64,000 bases of DNA from Immersiella caudata (lineage: Eukaryota; Ascomycota; Sordariomycetes; Sordariales; Lasiosphaeriaceae): NCBI GenBank assembly GCA_030512335.1, contig JAULSU010000007.1, forward strand, positions 1,736,001 through 1,800,000. The letters are read 5' to 3'. Positions 1 through 9,510 of this stretch are shown one piece after another. The notes beneath the pieces are model-generated. The model saw only the letters and a list, made by a program, of their open reading frames with translations. It had not been told where the DNA came from and did not search any database. Positions within the stretch are counted from its first letter, which is position 1; every line of letters begins with the position of its first letter. The translations under genes and the position numbers were made by a program.

Positions 1-367
1 GCCGCACGCGCCATATCCTGGGCATAGAAAAGGATAAAGGCCTTAACATAGGACGCGGCGGGCGATGCTATTACGGGGGAGGGGGGGAGGGGTGGATACC
101 ACACGTCTCTTCAAGCCGGACTGGTCGTTGTGCTCCGACTCAAAGAGTGGGGACGGCAATCTCTGCAAAAAACCTGCTCCCCGGCGATACCCAACTCGCC
201 ACCAAGTGACGAAGCAGCATGAACAAGACGACCGCCCATTACGCGTGGAAGGACCCTGTCCGGCAGATCTTGTATTACATGACGGAAGTTAATGTGCGGT
301 ACGACTGGCTGATCACCAATGCTGAGCTCGCGGTGCTTCGTGTTTCTCTCAACAGTTCTTCATGCAG

Positions 368-390
368 CCCCCCCCCCCCCCCCCCCCCCC
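368..390. repeat. Poly-C tract (C23)
   Basis: An uninterrupted run of 23 cytosines. Similar long G or C runs recur in this window (6737, 6817, 9469, 23052). They may be real homopolymers or places where the assembly length is unreliable. Confidence 0.9.
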
Positions 391-893
391 AAGACAATGG
401 CGTCGAAGCGTATCGCGTTCAATACCAAGCAATGCCATGGGAAAGCAGCGGACCATAGCTCAGCATCCGTTCGGCGTTCTTTTACCTTGCAATGATGGCC
501 GGGTATGGTGCGAGCTCTATACTACCTACGTACCCAGCTCTAGATTCGCATTAGTAGTCCAAAACCCACACCAAACTCTTTATACACAACAATCCAGGAT
601 TTCAATCTAAAACTCCCTACAACCTAAAGCACCCTAACCCAACTAGACGACAAGGCCCAAAGCACCAGGCCCTCGCTTCAGGGACATGCCGGTCCGGGAC
701 ATTCCTAACAAGGGCATCAGTGCAGATACTTGGCATTAATCTCCAACGGGAGCAGCCCTACTATGACGTGGAGAAGCCAGACAAGCAGGGTAAGACGGTT
801 AGCCGCCGAACTCCCGTAGATAACAATGTGAGTACCTACGACGCAGATACGGGGCAACACGGGCAATTGCTAGGCTTGAAGTGGGTGCCCGAT

Positions 894-937
894 GAGGAGG
901 AGGAGGAGGAGGAGGAGGAGGAGGAGGAGGAGGAGGA
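894..937. repeat. GAG trinucleotide microsatellite
   Basis: About 15 copies of GAG. On the plus strand it encodes a poly-glutamate stretch in a short open frame (to 1013). That frame has no other sign of being a gene. Confidence 0.85.
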
Positions 938-1401
938 AACGGGGGATTCCCGAGAGGGCAAGAGATCCTACTCAGAAGGGCACAGCGGACCGGGCAAGAG
1001 ACACAAGAAATAAACGGCCAAAACACACCATGTTTTTAAGGTAATTATTATAACAGCAGGTTATGCCTTTAACATGGCGAACGATTTTCGCAGCTCCTCA
1101 AGGTACCATCCTATCTCCATTCTTCCATAGTGAGGCTTCCACCACTACACAATCTGCAGAGGGATCAGATCAAAGTGATCGACAACAACGTTCCCGCGCC
1201 AGTTCTATTATGTGAGTAGCATTAACGCAAAACCAGCCAAAAAGTAGAAAAAGTCAAGATGCATCTGCACTATTTCGGGGTCCAGATCTCGCTCAAGAAC
1301 ATATTCGTAAACAACCGCAAAGCAACACTCGCTATCATCTAACCCGTCATATGCACGCTGTAGCTGTGGTACCAAGGTATAGTCCTTGCGTAATAGCTGT
1401 A

Positions 1402-1443
1402 AGTCAGGGGGGGGGCTTTTGGAACACCCCTGCCTTTGGAACA
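1402..1443 (+). repeat. Left terminal inverted repeat of Fot1-type element
   Basis: Begins AGTCAGGGGGGGGGC and ends TTTGGAACA. It is the inverted counterpart of 3213-3253, with one extra C at about 1430. Confidence 0.92.
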
Positions 1444-1552
1444 AGATTTGTAATCACTGACTCACCACCACCACCTATTTCAATCGTCAACAACTCTACC
1501 AATTCTGCTCCAATTCTTTTCCTATCTTTTCCATTCGATTCAGAATTGAACA

Positions 1553-3154
1553 ATGAAGCGATATACGGAGATTGATTTACAGAATGCGCTTGTGGAGTAC
1601 GCAAAAACTGGCCTACTCCGCAGCTCTGCTGAAAACTATGGCATACCCCCTACCACTCTGTTTAATCGGATTCACGGCTCCGAGCCAGCCTCTAAGGCCC
1701 AAATTATCAACCAAAAGCTCTCTCCAGCTATCGAAGAAAGCCTGGCCGAATGGATTCTATTCCAAGGGTCGCTTGGCCACCCTCCAACCCATTCCCAAAT
1801 TCGGAAACTGGCTGAAAGAATTCTTGGAGACGACGAGACCCTTGGAAAGCGCTGGACTACTCGGTTTTTGGCCAGAAATCCATCCATTTCTACTATCAAG
1901 CCTCGGAGGATCCACGCAAACCGTGCTGATCGAGCCTGTGAAGCCGTTATTCGGCCCTGGTTTGAGTATTTGAAGCTTCCAGGTGTAGAGGCTATTCCAG
2001 CTAAGCACAGGTATAATATGGATGAAACCGGCATTGCTTCTGGTATTGGAGATAACGGCCTGGTTGTTGGCTCTAAGGAAAGAAAGAAATTCCAGAAAAA
2101 GAAGAAAGGAGACCGAATCTGGACCTCAATTATCGAGTGTATTTCCGCTGACGGCCGGTATTTGAACCCAGTTGTTATTTTTAAGGGTGGAAGCCTTCAA
2201 CAACAGTGGTATCCACGTGAATTACGGCCATTCAAGGGCTGGAAGTGGAAGACCACTGAAAATGGCTGGTCTGATGATGATACTGCCGTTGCCTGGCTCC
2301 GCAATATCTTTCTTCCAGAGACTCGGCCAGCCACCCCCTTTGATAAGCGCCTCCTTATTTTGGACGGCCACGGCAGTCATACCACCGAAGAATTCATGTG
2401 GTTAGCCTTTTCGAATAACATACAGTTGTTATTTCTACCAGCCCACACCTCCCACGTTTTACAGCCCCTGGATTTATCCGTATTCGGCCCCCTGAAGGCC
2501 CACTACAGAGCCAGGCATAACGAGGTTGTTTCTGGCTTCGACGAAGGCACTGTTGCTGAAAAGAGGGCCTTTCTAGAATGCTACCGGCAAGCCAGGATCT
2601 ATGGAATGATCGATTCTAACATCAAAGCTGGCTGGAAAGCTACAGGCCTTTGGCCAGTTAGTCTCAGGAAGCCTTTAAGTAACGGCCTTGTTATTAAGAA
2701 TTCCAATGGTATCGTTGATCAGGTGCCCTCCACGGTTTTTGCGGACCTTCAAGGGGACTATGGTCCTATTCTGGGGAAAAATTCCGAGGCCCAGCCTGTG
2801 TGGTTTACCCCTAAAAAGCCAAAGGATTTTCGTGTTCAGGGGCAGGTCTTTCTAGCCGGCCAGAAACGGACCGCCAACGACCGGCTTTTCATTCGCAAGG
2901 CCGCAAAAGCCTTTGATAACGTGGCTTTTCAACTGGCTAGTACAGCACATCAATTGGAGGCTGCAGAAAAAAGTCTGGAACGTACAAGAGGTCGAAAAAG
3001 AAGGAGGGTTCAAGTTGATCCCAACACGCAGTTTGCTGGAATTGAGGAGGTTCGTGCCTCACAAAGAGAGGCTGGCAGGGAGAATCTTACTGATTCTGAA
3101 AGAGATGAATTAAGCGATTCTGATCCTGAAGACTATATTATCGTAGCTATCTAA
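1553..3154 (+). CDS. Fot1/pogo-family transposase
   Basis: A 533-residue DDE-superfamily transposase that cuts and pastes the surrounding element. The N-terminus (about 1-50) looks like a psq-type helix-turn-helix and about 60-120 like a CENP-B/Tc5-type DNA-binding domain. The catalytic core has the pogo-type DDD triad: D157 in MDETG, D271 in ILDGHGSH and D307 in LQPLDLSVF, a DD35D spacing normal for the family. The tail has an Arg/Lys cluster (RGRKRRR), a likely nuclear localisation signal, then an acidic end. The ATG at 1553 is the first in frame inside the left terminal repeat. There is no stop or frameshift. Its codon usage, with many AT-ending codons, differs from the GC-rich neighbouring genes, as expected for a mobile element. 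Confidence 0.95.
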   Translation: MKRYTEIDLQNALVEYAKTGLLRSSAENYGIPPTTLFNRIHGSEPASKAQIINQKLSPAIEESLAEWILFQGSLGHPPTHSQIRKLAERILGDDETLGKRWTTRFLARNPSISTIKPRRIHANRADRACEAVIRPWFEYLKLPGVEAIPAKHRYNMDETGIASGIGDNGLVVGSKERKKFQKKKKGDRIWTSIIECISADGRYLNPVVIFKGGSLQQQWYPRELRPFKGWKWKTTENGWSDDDTAVAWLRNIFLPETRPATPFDKRLLILDGHGSHTTEEFMWLAFSNNIQLLFLPAHTSHVLQPLDLSVFGPLKAHYRARHNEVVSGFDEGTVAEKRAFLECYRQARIYGMIDSNIKAGWKATGLWPVSLRKPLSNGLVIKNSNGIVDQVPSTVFADLQGDYGPILGKNSEAQPVWFTPKKPKDFRVQGQVFLAGQKRTANDRLFIRKAAKAFDNVAFQLASTAHQLEAAEKSLERTRGRKRRRVQVDPNTQFAGIEEVRASQREAGRENLTDSERDELSDSDPEDYIIVAI

Positions 3155-3212
3155 TTGACGAAGTTATTCGCAATTGAAGTTTGTGGTGTTGCGCACGGTC
3201 CAACTTGGGGGC

Positions 3213-3253
3213 TGTTCCAAAGGCAGGGTGTTCCAAAAGCCCCCCCCCTGACT
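3213..3253 (-). repeat. Right terminal inverted repeat of Fot1-type element
   Basis: The reverse complement matches the left end over 41 bp with a single-base length difference. It is followed by TA at 3254-3255. Confidence 0.92.
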
Positions 3254-3870
3254 TACAAGGGCCAACACAATCTGACGGCGTACTTTGAACCATCCAAAAC
3301 ACTGACTATTCTAATACGTATGGTGAGCGTGAATGGTTTGCTGTGGCTGGATTGCAGATTCTCGTTAAAGTATCTGCTAAAGAAGATGTCGAGGTTCGTA
3401 AAGGCATTTTAGTGTGTCTTGGGCTCCAGATTCAATGTATACCGTCAGTCAACCAATTTCGTTTCTTTGTTCGAAAAGCTCCACCAGCGGCCCCCGCGTC
3501 CCCCACGTCCTCCACACTCCCAGCTTCAATTTAGGGTTTTGGCCTATCGGACGGTGATTTACTGCTGACGTCTCCGACTAGCAGTCCGCTGCTGATTTTT
3601 CGCCGACCAGGGGTTTTGACCAACCTTGCTAGCAGATCGATCTTCATCCCAAAATGTTCTCACGTTTCGTCGAGACAACAGCTCTGGTGGGAAGAAGTCC
3701 GTCCGACACTCAACAACTTGGTAGGGCAGGCTCAACCCTGGCTAGTCGCGGAGGTTTTTCCGCCCCTCCGGGCTGGCGTGCAGAGCCTGACAACGCCCGA
3801 GGGCGGGACACAGCACCGCTTCAGGCTCGACTATGGAGGTCGCAAGTCGTTCAGCGCCGACTTTCCGAGG

Positions 3871-3895
3871 TTCATTTTCATTTTCATTTTCATTC
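3871..3895. repeat. TTTTCA hexamer repeat
   Basis: About four copies of a TTTTCA unit immediately before TTCTTGCAG. It could be a polypyrimidine tract of an unrecognised intron or just a microsatellite. Confidence 0.6.
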
Positions 3896-4662
3896 TTGCA
3901 GCTGAAGTACATGCTGAGACTTGACCATCCGCCTGCTGTCCCCGGTCAGCCGCTTCTCGAGGCGCTCGCGGATGGGTTTCCCGCAAAGGGATGGCAGGAA
4001 ATCGGCGATTCAACACTTCTCCACAGCGCCCACGGAACGATCCGACTCACAGCGACCGTGGGGCCTGGTTTGACGCTAGGGATCACGGTCGCCATGGTCG
4101 ATACTGGACTGCTGTCAAGTGGCCAAGTATGGGACGAGCAGGTACCAATTGAGATGGTCTCGGATGAGCTGGTCTTAGATGAGCTGTCATCGGAGTTGGG
4201 ATCAAAGGAAGCGCTGTTCAGACACCCAACCGTTCGCGGAAGATCTCGATGCGAGACCGTAACTTCCCCCTTTTCGAGACACGGCTCACCATAGGGCAGG
4301 GACCTTCAGGGTAGCACCATACGGCAATGGGGATGTGCAGCCCGGCTAACAGCATACACCCATGCCGCTGGGTGTGGCTGGTGGGACTGCATCGCAGTGC
4401 CGTAGCGTTAGGTACCCCCTACGTACCCCGCCGGGACCGGACGTTGCGCGCCAGCTTCGCCTGGAGAGAAGGAAGTACGAAAGAACCGCCCTGGGGCTGC
4501 GGAACGCTGGATGAGTTCAACCCGATCCTGTCGAGGGGCGGATGAGGTGGTGCTTCGTACCTCTGGCGTGGTGAAGGTTAGTCGCCGGCCGGATGATATT
4601 TTAAACGGAAAGGAGCTTCCGCCGCCCCCAACGGCCGCAGCCCACTCTGACGTGTGTGGAGC

Positions 4663-5109
4663 ATGGCGCGCATACGAAGTCGCACCAACTCGGGTTCAGG
4701 CAGCGTGGTAACCTCCAACGGCAATCCCCCGACTGAGGACCATCCCACGGTCCATCCCACGGTCCATCCCACGGTCCATCCCACGGTCCGGTTGGACGAA
4801 GCTAACCTAGCACCTGATTGGCACCCGAACGCGCCGCTGAGATTCGAAAGCAGTTGGATGGATAGACGGTTCAATATCATCACTTATACGAATCTCAGAA
4901 GAAAGCCAGACAAGATCAGGGTGCGACGGTTCCATGTCAATCCGGAGCCAACCCCCTGCCCGCCACCAGACCGGCCCCCCTCATATCGTGAGGGGTTGCA
5001 CCCAGCAGGTCACGTTCGACCGCCGTTGGAAGTTTTGCCCCTCCCAACCATCACAATCGACAACCTGACATCAACGCAAAAGCCTCAGCGCCAAGGAAAC
5101 GCCTGCTAA
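4663..5109 (+). CDS. Doubtful hypothetical protein with HPTV repeats
   Basis: An ATG-initiated open frame of 148 codons. Its only notable feature is four tandem His-Pro-Thr-Val units encoded by a 12-bp repeat. It has no signal peptide, membrane segment or known domain, and it ends six bases before the stop of the convergent fasciclin gene, which is tight for a real 3' end. It could be a chance frame in GC-rich DNA. Confidence 0.18.
   Translation: MARIRSRTNSGSGSVVTSNGNPPTEDHPTVHPTVHPTVHPTVRLDEANLAPDWHPNAPLRFESSWMDRRFNIITYTNLRRKPDKIRVRRFHVNPEPTPCPPPDRPPSYREGLHPAGHVRPPLEVLPLPTITIDNLTSTQKPQRQGNAC
4741..4788. repeat. 12-bp tandem repeat, four copies
   Basis: Four perfect copies of CATCCCACGGTC. 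The unit length is a multiple of three, so it preserves any reading frame through it. Confidence 0.9.
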
Positions 5110-5114
5110 AAGAG

Positions 5115-6179
5115 TTAGCAATCTTTCCGCGCAGCTGCCCCCTTTTCCAAAGTGCAGCCTACCTCATCGATGACGTGCGCCACACCATTCTCCAAAATGA
5201 TGTCCCTCTGCACAATCTTTGCACCGTTCACAAAGATACCGTCCTCCCTGATCTCAATCCTGATCTTCGTCCCGTTCATCGACGTCAAGACCTGGCCGTC
5301 CTCCAAGTTGGGCGTGTATCCCAGGAAATTCGGCACGACCAGGGACTTGATCTTTCCGCCCGTCTGTTTGCTGAAGCGGTGGTCTGGCTCGACGATGCCG
5401 GCGTCTTCAAACGCCTCGTTGGAAGGAACAAAGACTGTGATGGACGGCCTGCGGTTGAGCAGCTCGCCAAGACTAGAGCATTTGACCAAGGCCTCGAAGA
5501 TGGTGAGCTTGAGCTTCTCGACCGTGTTGCAGAGGTTCTCGGGAACGCTGAAGTAGTCTTCGACGCGATAGATGGAGCCTGTCTTGTTGGCGCAGCGAGC
5601 AAACTCGAACTTGCCCTTGAGGACGTTGACGACTTTTCCGAGCCCAGAGTAAACTTGGGCAATGATTGTTGGGCCGTCGTCGTCGTCGTCACTGGCGGAA
5701 TAGTGGTCCACAGGCTGAACGACGAGATTCTGGCCAGCATCGTCGTTCAGGTTCGCTTCATGAACCGTCTCAACCACGAAGCCGTAGTAGGGGTCGGGAC
5801 TGGCAGTTCGGCCTTTCAACGCACGGCTTCTGCTGGTTCCGCTCTGCATGTCTTCCAGTCTCTGGTTGTAGGCAACTGCCTGTAGGGTTATAGGGGTTGA
5901 GCTGTTGGAGGCGCGGCGCTCATGGGGCAAGCTGCCATGTCTTGGCCTGAACAGACTGGGAGAATGGGAATCGGCGGGCGCGAGCAGATGCGCGATCTCA
6001 CCGGCTATCAGCAGATCAAGCAGATCTGGAGTATCCCGCACGGCAGCAGCAAACTGAGAAGCGCCTGAATTGCTCAGAGCTTCAAAGACTCCTGGGGCTG
6101 CCTTCGTTCTCTTCGCACAGAGTGGCGTGGTCAGGGTGGCCACCGTGAGGGCGATGCAAAGATTGGATGAGCACCGCAT
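5115..6179 (-). CDS. Secreted fasciclin (FAS1) domain protein
   Basis: A single-exon 354-residue protein with an N-terminal signal peptide (about 1-21, ending LCA). Two FAS1-like regions are visible. The first, about 38-170, is degenerate, with LLAPADSHS in the position of the H1 motif. The second, about 180-345, is clear, with ITVFVPSNEAF (about 247-257) and the second conserved block DIILENGVAHVIDEV (about 327-341). FAS1 proteins are extracellular or cell-surface adhesion proteins. An aspartate run (SDDDDD) lies between the two. No C-terminal GPI signal is obvious; the protein ends in KDC. A TATATA lies about 115 bp upstream of the ATG on the coding strand. Confidence 0.88.
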   Translation of the reverse strand: MRCSSNLCIALTVATLTTPLCAKRTKAAPGVFEALSNSGASQFAAAVRDTPDLLDLLIAGEIAHLLAPADSHSPSLFRPRHGSLPHERRASNSSTPITLQAVAYNQRLEDMQSGTSRSRALKGRTASPDPYYGFVVETVHEANLNDDAGQNLVVQPVDHYSASDDDDDGPTIIAQVYSGLGKVVNVLKGKFEFARCANKTGSIYRVEDYFSVPENLCNTVEKLKLTIFEALVKCSSLGELLNRRPSITVFVPSNEAFEDAGIVEPDHRFSKQTGGKIKSLVVPNFLGYTPNLEDGQVLTSMNGTKIRIEIREDGIFVNGAKIVQRDIILENGVAHVIDEVGCTLEKGAAARKDC

Positions 6180-6294
6180 CTTGGAGACGGGGGTTTCAGA
6201 GGATGAGGATGAAGGGATGGTGAATAGGGGGAAGGGGCGAAGGAAGCGAAACGAGAGGGAAGTTGAAGTGATACGGGGGAGCGCATGGCCCGTC

Positions 6295-6300
6295 TATATA
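6295..6300 (-). promoter_or_regulatory. TATA-like box of the fasciclin gene
   Basis: TATATA on the minus strand, 116 bp upstream of the fasciclin ATG. The position is plausible for a core promoter, but there is no transcript evidence. Confidence 0.4.
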
Positions 6301-6304
6301 CCCA

Positions 6305-6899
6305 GGTGTGTTCTCCCCAACAAAAAGAGGCTGAGGCCACTTTCCCGATGATGATGCAGCGTCTCACTCATCTCAACCCGCAGGGCTATTTCTCTTCAGG
6401 CCCTGGCGTAATTAAAAGGTGCACCCGTTGGAGACGCCGTTGAGGACGCCGTTGGCTGAGTCGGCGGACTACTGCAGACGGCATCGTGTTTGGCAGCACA
6501 ACAAAGAGCGACGACAAGCTCCGAACCGAGTCACACAAACACAGAGTGCAATCGAAGGAGCAGTGCCGGTGACCGAGACGCGCAGAGGTTGTGCAAGGCC
6601 GCATCTTTTCTTCTTATTTAGTGTCGCGTAACGATAAGCTCAAGGTCGATCTTCAAAGCTGGCGAAGCAAAGGGCTGCGCGCTGCGCGCTGCGTGTATCA
6701 CGCAGACGAGGATCCGAGGTGGAACTGTCTTCTCTAGGGGGGGGGGGGGGAGAAGCTATGAAACTCATGGTTCAGTGCAATTTCCCCCGCTCCTGGATGT
6801 TTTCCAACCTTTCTAGCCCCCCCCCCCCCCCCCCCCCTCTCAGAAACTCCCGACACATCCCTTCCCTGCCCAAATTCGTCCAACAAAAACGCGTCGGCC
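6305..6899. other. Divergent intergenic region with homopolymers
   Basis: It separates the fasciclin gene (minus) from the membrane-protein gene (plus), so it should hold both promoters. It contains a G14 run (6737-6750), a C21 run (6817-6837) and a short GCGCTGC repeat near 6678-6692. No gene is seen. Confidence 0.6.
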
Positions 6900-9066
6900 A
6901 TGGTCTTCTCCCAGATTACCCAACCCAACAGTTCCTACCTCACATGGACCAAATTCGCCTACCCCCATGCCGAGAACGGCCCGGTCCCGGCCTTCTCGGT
7001 GTCCATGGAGTGGTCCCGATACATACAGTCAGGTTATACCATGATGGCAGGCCTCATCGTTGTCAACATCACGGCCATCTTCATCGCTAGCGGCCTTTGG
7101 ATATACCTTCGGGGCTCAAGGACAGGCAACAGAGTCAACGACATCTCCATATCCCTTTGGAACAACCGGGAAGCCACGCACATGTCGGTAATAGATACGC
7201 TATACTATTCGAGAGACGCGCTGAGGAAATGGTGGTACTACCCTCTCGTCACGGCACTTCTCGGCGCCTGGGCCGCGTCCGTGTTGGCCGGCATTTTTCT
7301 TCCGCCAAAGGTGTTCCTCGGCAATGCGGCGCCCGTCAACCCGACGAGCATCTACGTCCCACTCGATATGAGATACTTGAACAATAGCGACGAACAGCTT
7401 CTTTTCGGCACGTATGCGTTAAACGTCGACCCGTACCTCCGCGCCGCAGGGGCAGCCTTTATCGCGACTGACGATGTTCGACGCCAGGTCGAGCTGGAGA
7501 AGCCCATCTCTCTTGGGAACTGGACAGGCCCAGACCCCGTGGACAGGAAGAAGCAACGCGTTGAGCCCATTCAGCGCTTCAACTATGGCTACAATATCAG
7601 CGGGGCCAAGCTGGGCTTGCAAAGGCTACCGAAACTGCAGCTCCGCGTGATGGGCTCGTGCATGACAGACTACACTTGGTTCGATGCAACGCGGGCGGGC
7701 GGGCTCTACTTCGACGCTTACCAGTCGCCGTGGAAGAAAGCTGGAGATCTCGACACTGTGAGCGCATCTTGCCCAGCGCCGTCAGCCAGGTTCAAGTCTC
7801 AAAAGTTGACAATTCCGCCTGACCACCAAGGGAACAGAAGCTGGGCCATCATCCCTTCTACTGTGGACAGGCTGAGCTACACGTCAAGCCGCGATCCTTG
7901 GTATAGCACCAAGGCCTTCGACAAAAGCGAGATTGCGCGGTTGAACTTGACCGATACTTTTGGCATGAACTTCATCGTTGCCCCTGGCCGCCCCGTGCTC
8001 TCATGCTGGCAAAGCGATTTATGGTATTGGGGAGATGAAGGGTCCCAAAAGAGCAGCAACATTGTCAATCTCCAGGCCTTGGTCGGAAAGGACCTTCTCT
8101 CCGACGCCATGGTCGAGCTTCTGCAGCGTTACTTCACGGCCCCCGTTGCCTACAACCTAGGCTTCAGCTTGCAAGGGTCAGCGTTGCAGTCGTCCAAAAC
8201 CACCGTGGGCAAGATCTTCGACGCTGGCGCGTCCAGCATCTACAAAGACCTGCACTATGTCATCCTCAGCTCCTACATCGCCACGGAGAACACCCTCACC
8301 GACACCACTCTCTACTCGAACCAAACCACCACGGGGGGCGTCGACAAAGTCAACCTCCCCAACCTCGCCTTCGACGCCTCCGGCAAGCACCCTCGACCAG
8401 GGGTGGAAGAGTTTGTCGTCTTCTCCAACAACGTCGTCGCCCTCTCCCTCACCACAGCCGTCCTCATACCCGTCCTCACGCTCGGCTCCTGGCTCCTCAT
8501 GCACCTCATGCTCGGCCTGACCCCCCTCAAGATGGCCGCCGCCATGGAGTCTGTCGAGCTCTTCAAAGCCGTGAAGAACCACTACGGCGAGCCCACCGTG
8601 CACCTGACCGAGAAAGGCGCCCCAAAATGGACCTTGTAAGCACACTCCCTTCCTCATCTCTTTCTTCTCCCCTCCAAACACTAACAACAACAACCCCCAA
8701 AGCACCGACCACAAGCGCTCCCCCCCCTCCTCCTCCTCTTCGTCTTCTTCTCCTCCTTCCTCCTCCCCAGACCTCGAAGCCGCGGCAGAAGTGCACGTCG
8801 TCGCGCCGCAAGTCAAACGCCCCGTGCTCTTCAGCCGAAGCACTGACGAGAATGCAGCGCTCTATCACGAGCAGAGCGGGAGCATCATGGATGTGGACAG
8901 TCTGTATCAGTACCGTGATGATGCGTCGGATGACGTGCCAGGCGGGCACAGTCGAAATGTTAGCTTGACCGAGGTTCCGTTGTTGGAGCTGCCGAGGAGG
9001 AGGGGTGAGGATGGGGAAGGGCAGGAGGGTTCGAGTAGGGGGTTCTTGCCTTCGAGTTGGCTGTGA
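6900..9066 (+). CDS. Fungal membrane protein, function unknown
   Basis: Two exons, 6900-8635 and 8703-9066, joined by a 67-bp intron with donor GTAAGC, a CTAAC branch site and an AAG acceptor. The alternative CAG at 8770 would break the frame. The product is about 699 residues. It has a hydrophobic helix near 45-70, another near 115-140 (ALLGAWAASVLAGIFL), a long extracellular-looking middle with N-glycosylation sites, and a C-terminal helix near 530-550. After the splice comes a serine-rich cytosolic tail. This topology is common among uncharacterised fungal plasma-membrane proteins; I do not recognise a catalytic motif. ATG context at 6900 is good (GCCATGG). Confidence 0.8.
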
Positions 9067-9386
9067 AAGTCTTCGAGCGGGTTGGGAATTGTACAAAGCA
9101 CAAGTTTGTTTCCGATGAGGGGATAAGGTTGAGAGGAGTCGGCTTTGGCGTTTTCACATTATATTTCCCACGGCGAAAGCAGTAGCATGCATAGTGATAG
9201 CATGGAAATGCATCATCATTGACGGTGTCAGTTTCATCATGCCATCTGACACACACTATCTTCCCTTCTAGATTCTATGGGAAAATGAATCCCAGGTTTA
9301 TCTGCCAATATCATACACCAAGATACTCCCTATCACTCTAGACCGGCGCCATGTGTACTGGTGACTACCTCAACCCGAGATTTAAC

Positions 9387-9484
9387 GAGGGAGGGAGGGA
9401 GTGAGGGAGGGAGGGAGGGAGTGAGGGAGGGAGGGAGTGAGGGAGGGAGGGAGGGAGGGAAAGAGGAAGGGGGGGGGGGGGGGG
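9387..9484. repeat. GGGA-rich tandem repeat ending in G16
   Basis: Tandem GAGG/GAGT units followed by a run of 16 guanines (9469-9484). It lies in the short gap between the convergent membrane-protein and Atm1 genes, and ends 26 bp from the Atm1 stop codon, so it probably lies in the 3' UTR. Confidence 0.85.
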
Positions 9485-9510
9485 CATGACCAAGACTTGC
9501 GTGACTACAC

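Larger units (their letters stand above)
1..1207. other. Gene-poor left flank
   Basis: I see no convincing gene here. The segment contains a long cytosine homopolymer and a GAG trinucleotide array. Several short open frames overlap, but none shows a recognisable domain, a signal peptide or credible splice signals. It adjoins a gene relic and a DNA transposon, so it is probably repeat-rich intergenic sequence. Confidence 0.5.
1402..3253 (+). mobile_element. Intact Fot1/pogo-type DNA transposon
   Basis: An 1852-bp element that begins AGTC and ends GACT, flanked on both sides by TA (1400-1401 and 3254-3255), the target duplication of the Tc1-mariner/pogo superfamily. Terminal inverted repeats of 42 bp (left) and 41 bp (right) differ only by one cytosine in a C4/C3 run; both include a run of nine G/C. 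It carries one uninterrupted transposase gene of 533 codons. The near-identical ends and intact frame suggest recent arrival and possible competence, but this is inference. It interrupts an older gene relic. Confidence 0.93.
1208..3318 (-). pseudogene. Gene relic split by Fot1-type transposon
   Basis: Two minus-strand coding fragments lie on either side of the transposon (about 3318-3256 and 1399-1208). Removing the element and one TA copy joins them in a single frame: the codons run ...GTG TTG GCC CTT GTA CAG CTA TTA... across the empty site, giving VLALVQLLRKDYTLVPQL at the junction. The frame then runs on to a stop at 1208-1210. It includes an acidic DDSE region and a hydrophobic end. Upstream, the same frame meets a TAG near 3319. 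I do not recognise the family with certainty; it resembles fungal hypothetical proteins. Stops at both ends suggest it was already decaying, or is a fragment, when the element arrived. Confidence 0.55.
3319..5114. other. Gene-poor stretch with short doubtful frames
   Basis: I find no recognisable gene over about 1.8 kb. A pyrimidine-rich hexamer repeat ending in TTGCAG (3871-3901) looks like a splice acceptor leading into an open frame to 4294, but I cannot build a convincing gene around it. A second short frame (4663-5109) is listed separately at low confidence. Confidence 0.4.

Noticed and set aside
720..1013. Open frame with a long poly-Glu run as a small acidic protein gene
   Set aside because: No ATG starts it (first codon is not ATG), and apart from the GAG microsatellite there is no domain, splice support or conserved look. 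The other strand gives an equally long poly-Pro frame.
5175..5885. Long plus-strand frame opposite the fasciclin gene
   Set aside because: It is the antisense of a gene with clear FAS1 motifs and signal peptide. Long antisense frames are common in GC-rich coding DNA.
8178..8843. Minus-strand Glu/Gly-rich frame over the membrane-protein 3' end
   Set aside because: Low-complexity antisense of the coding exon and intron; no start or domain support.
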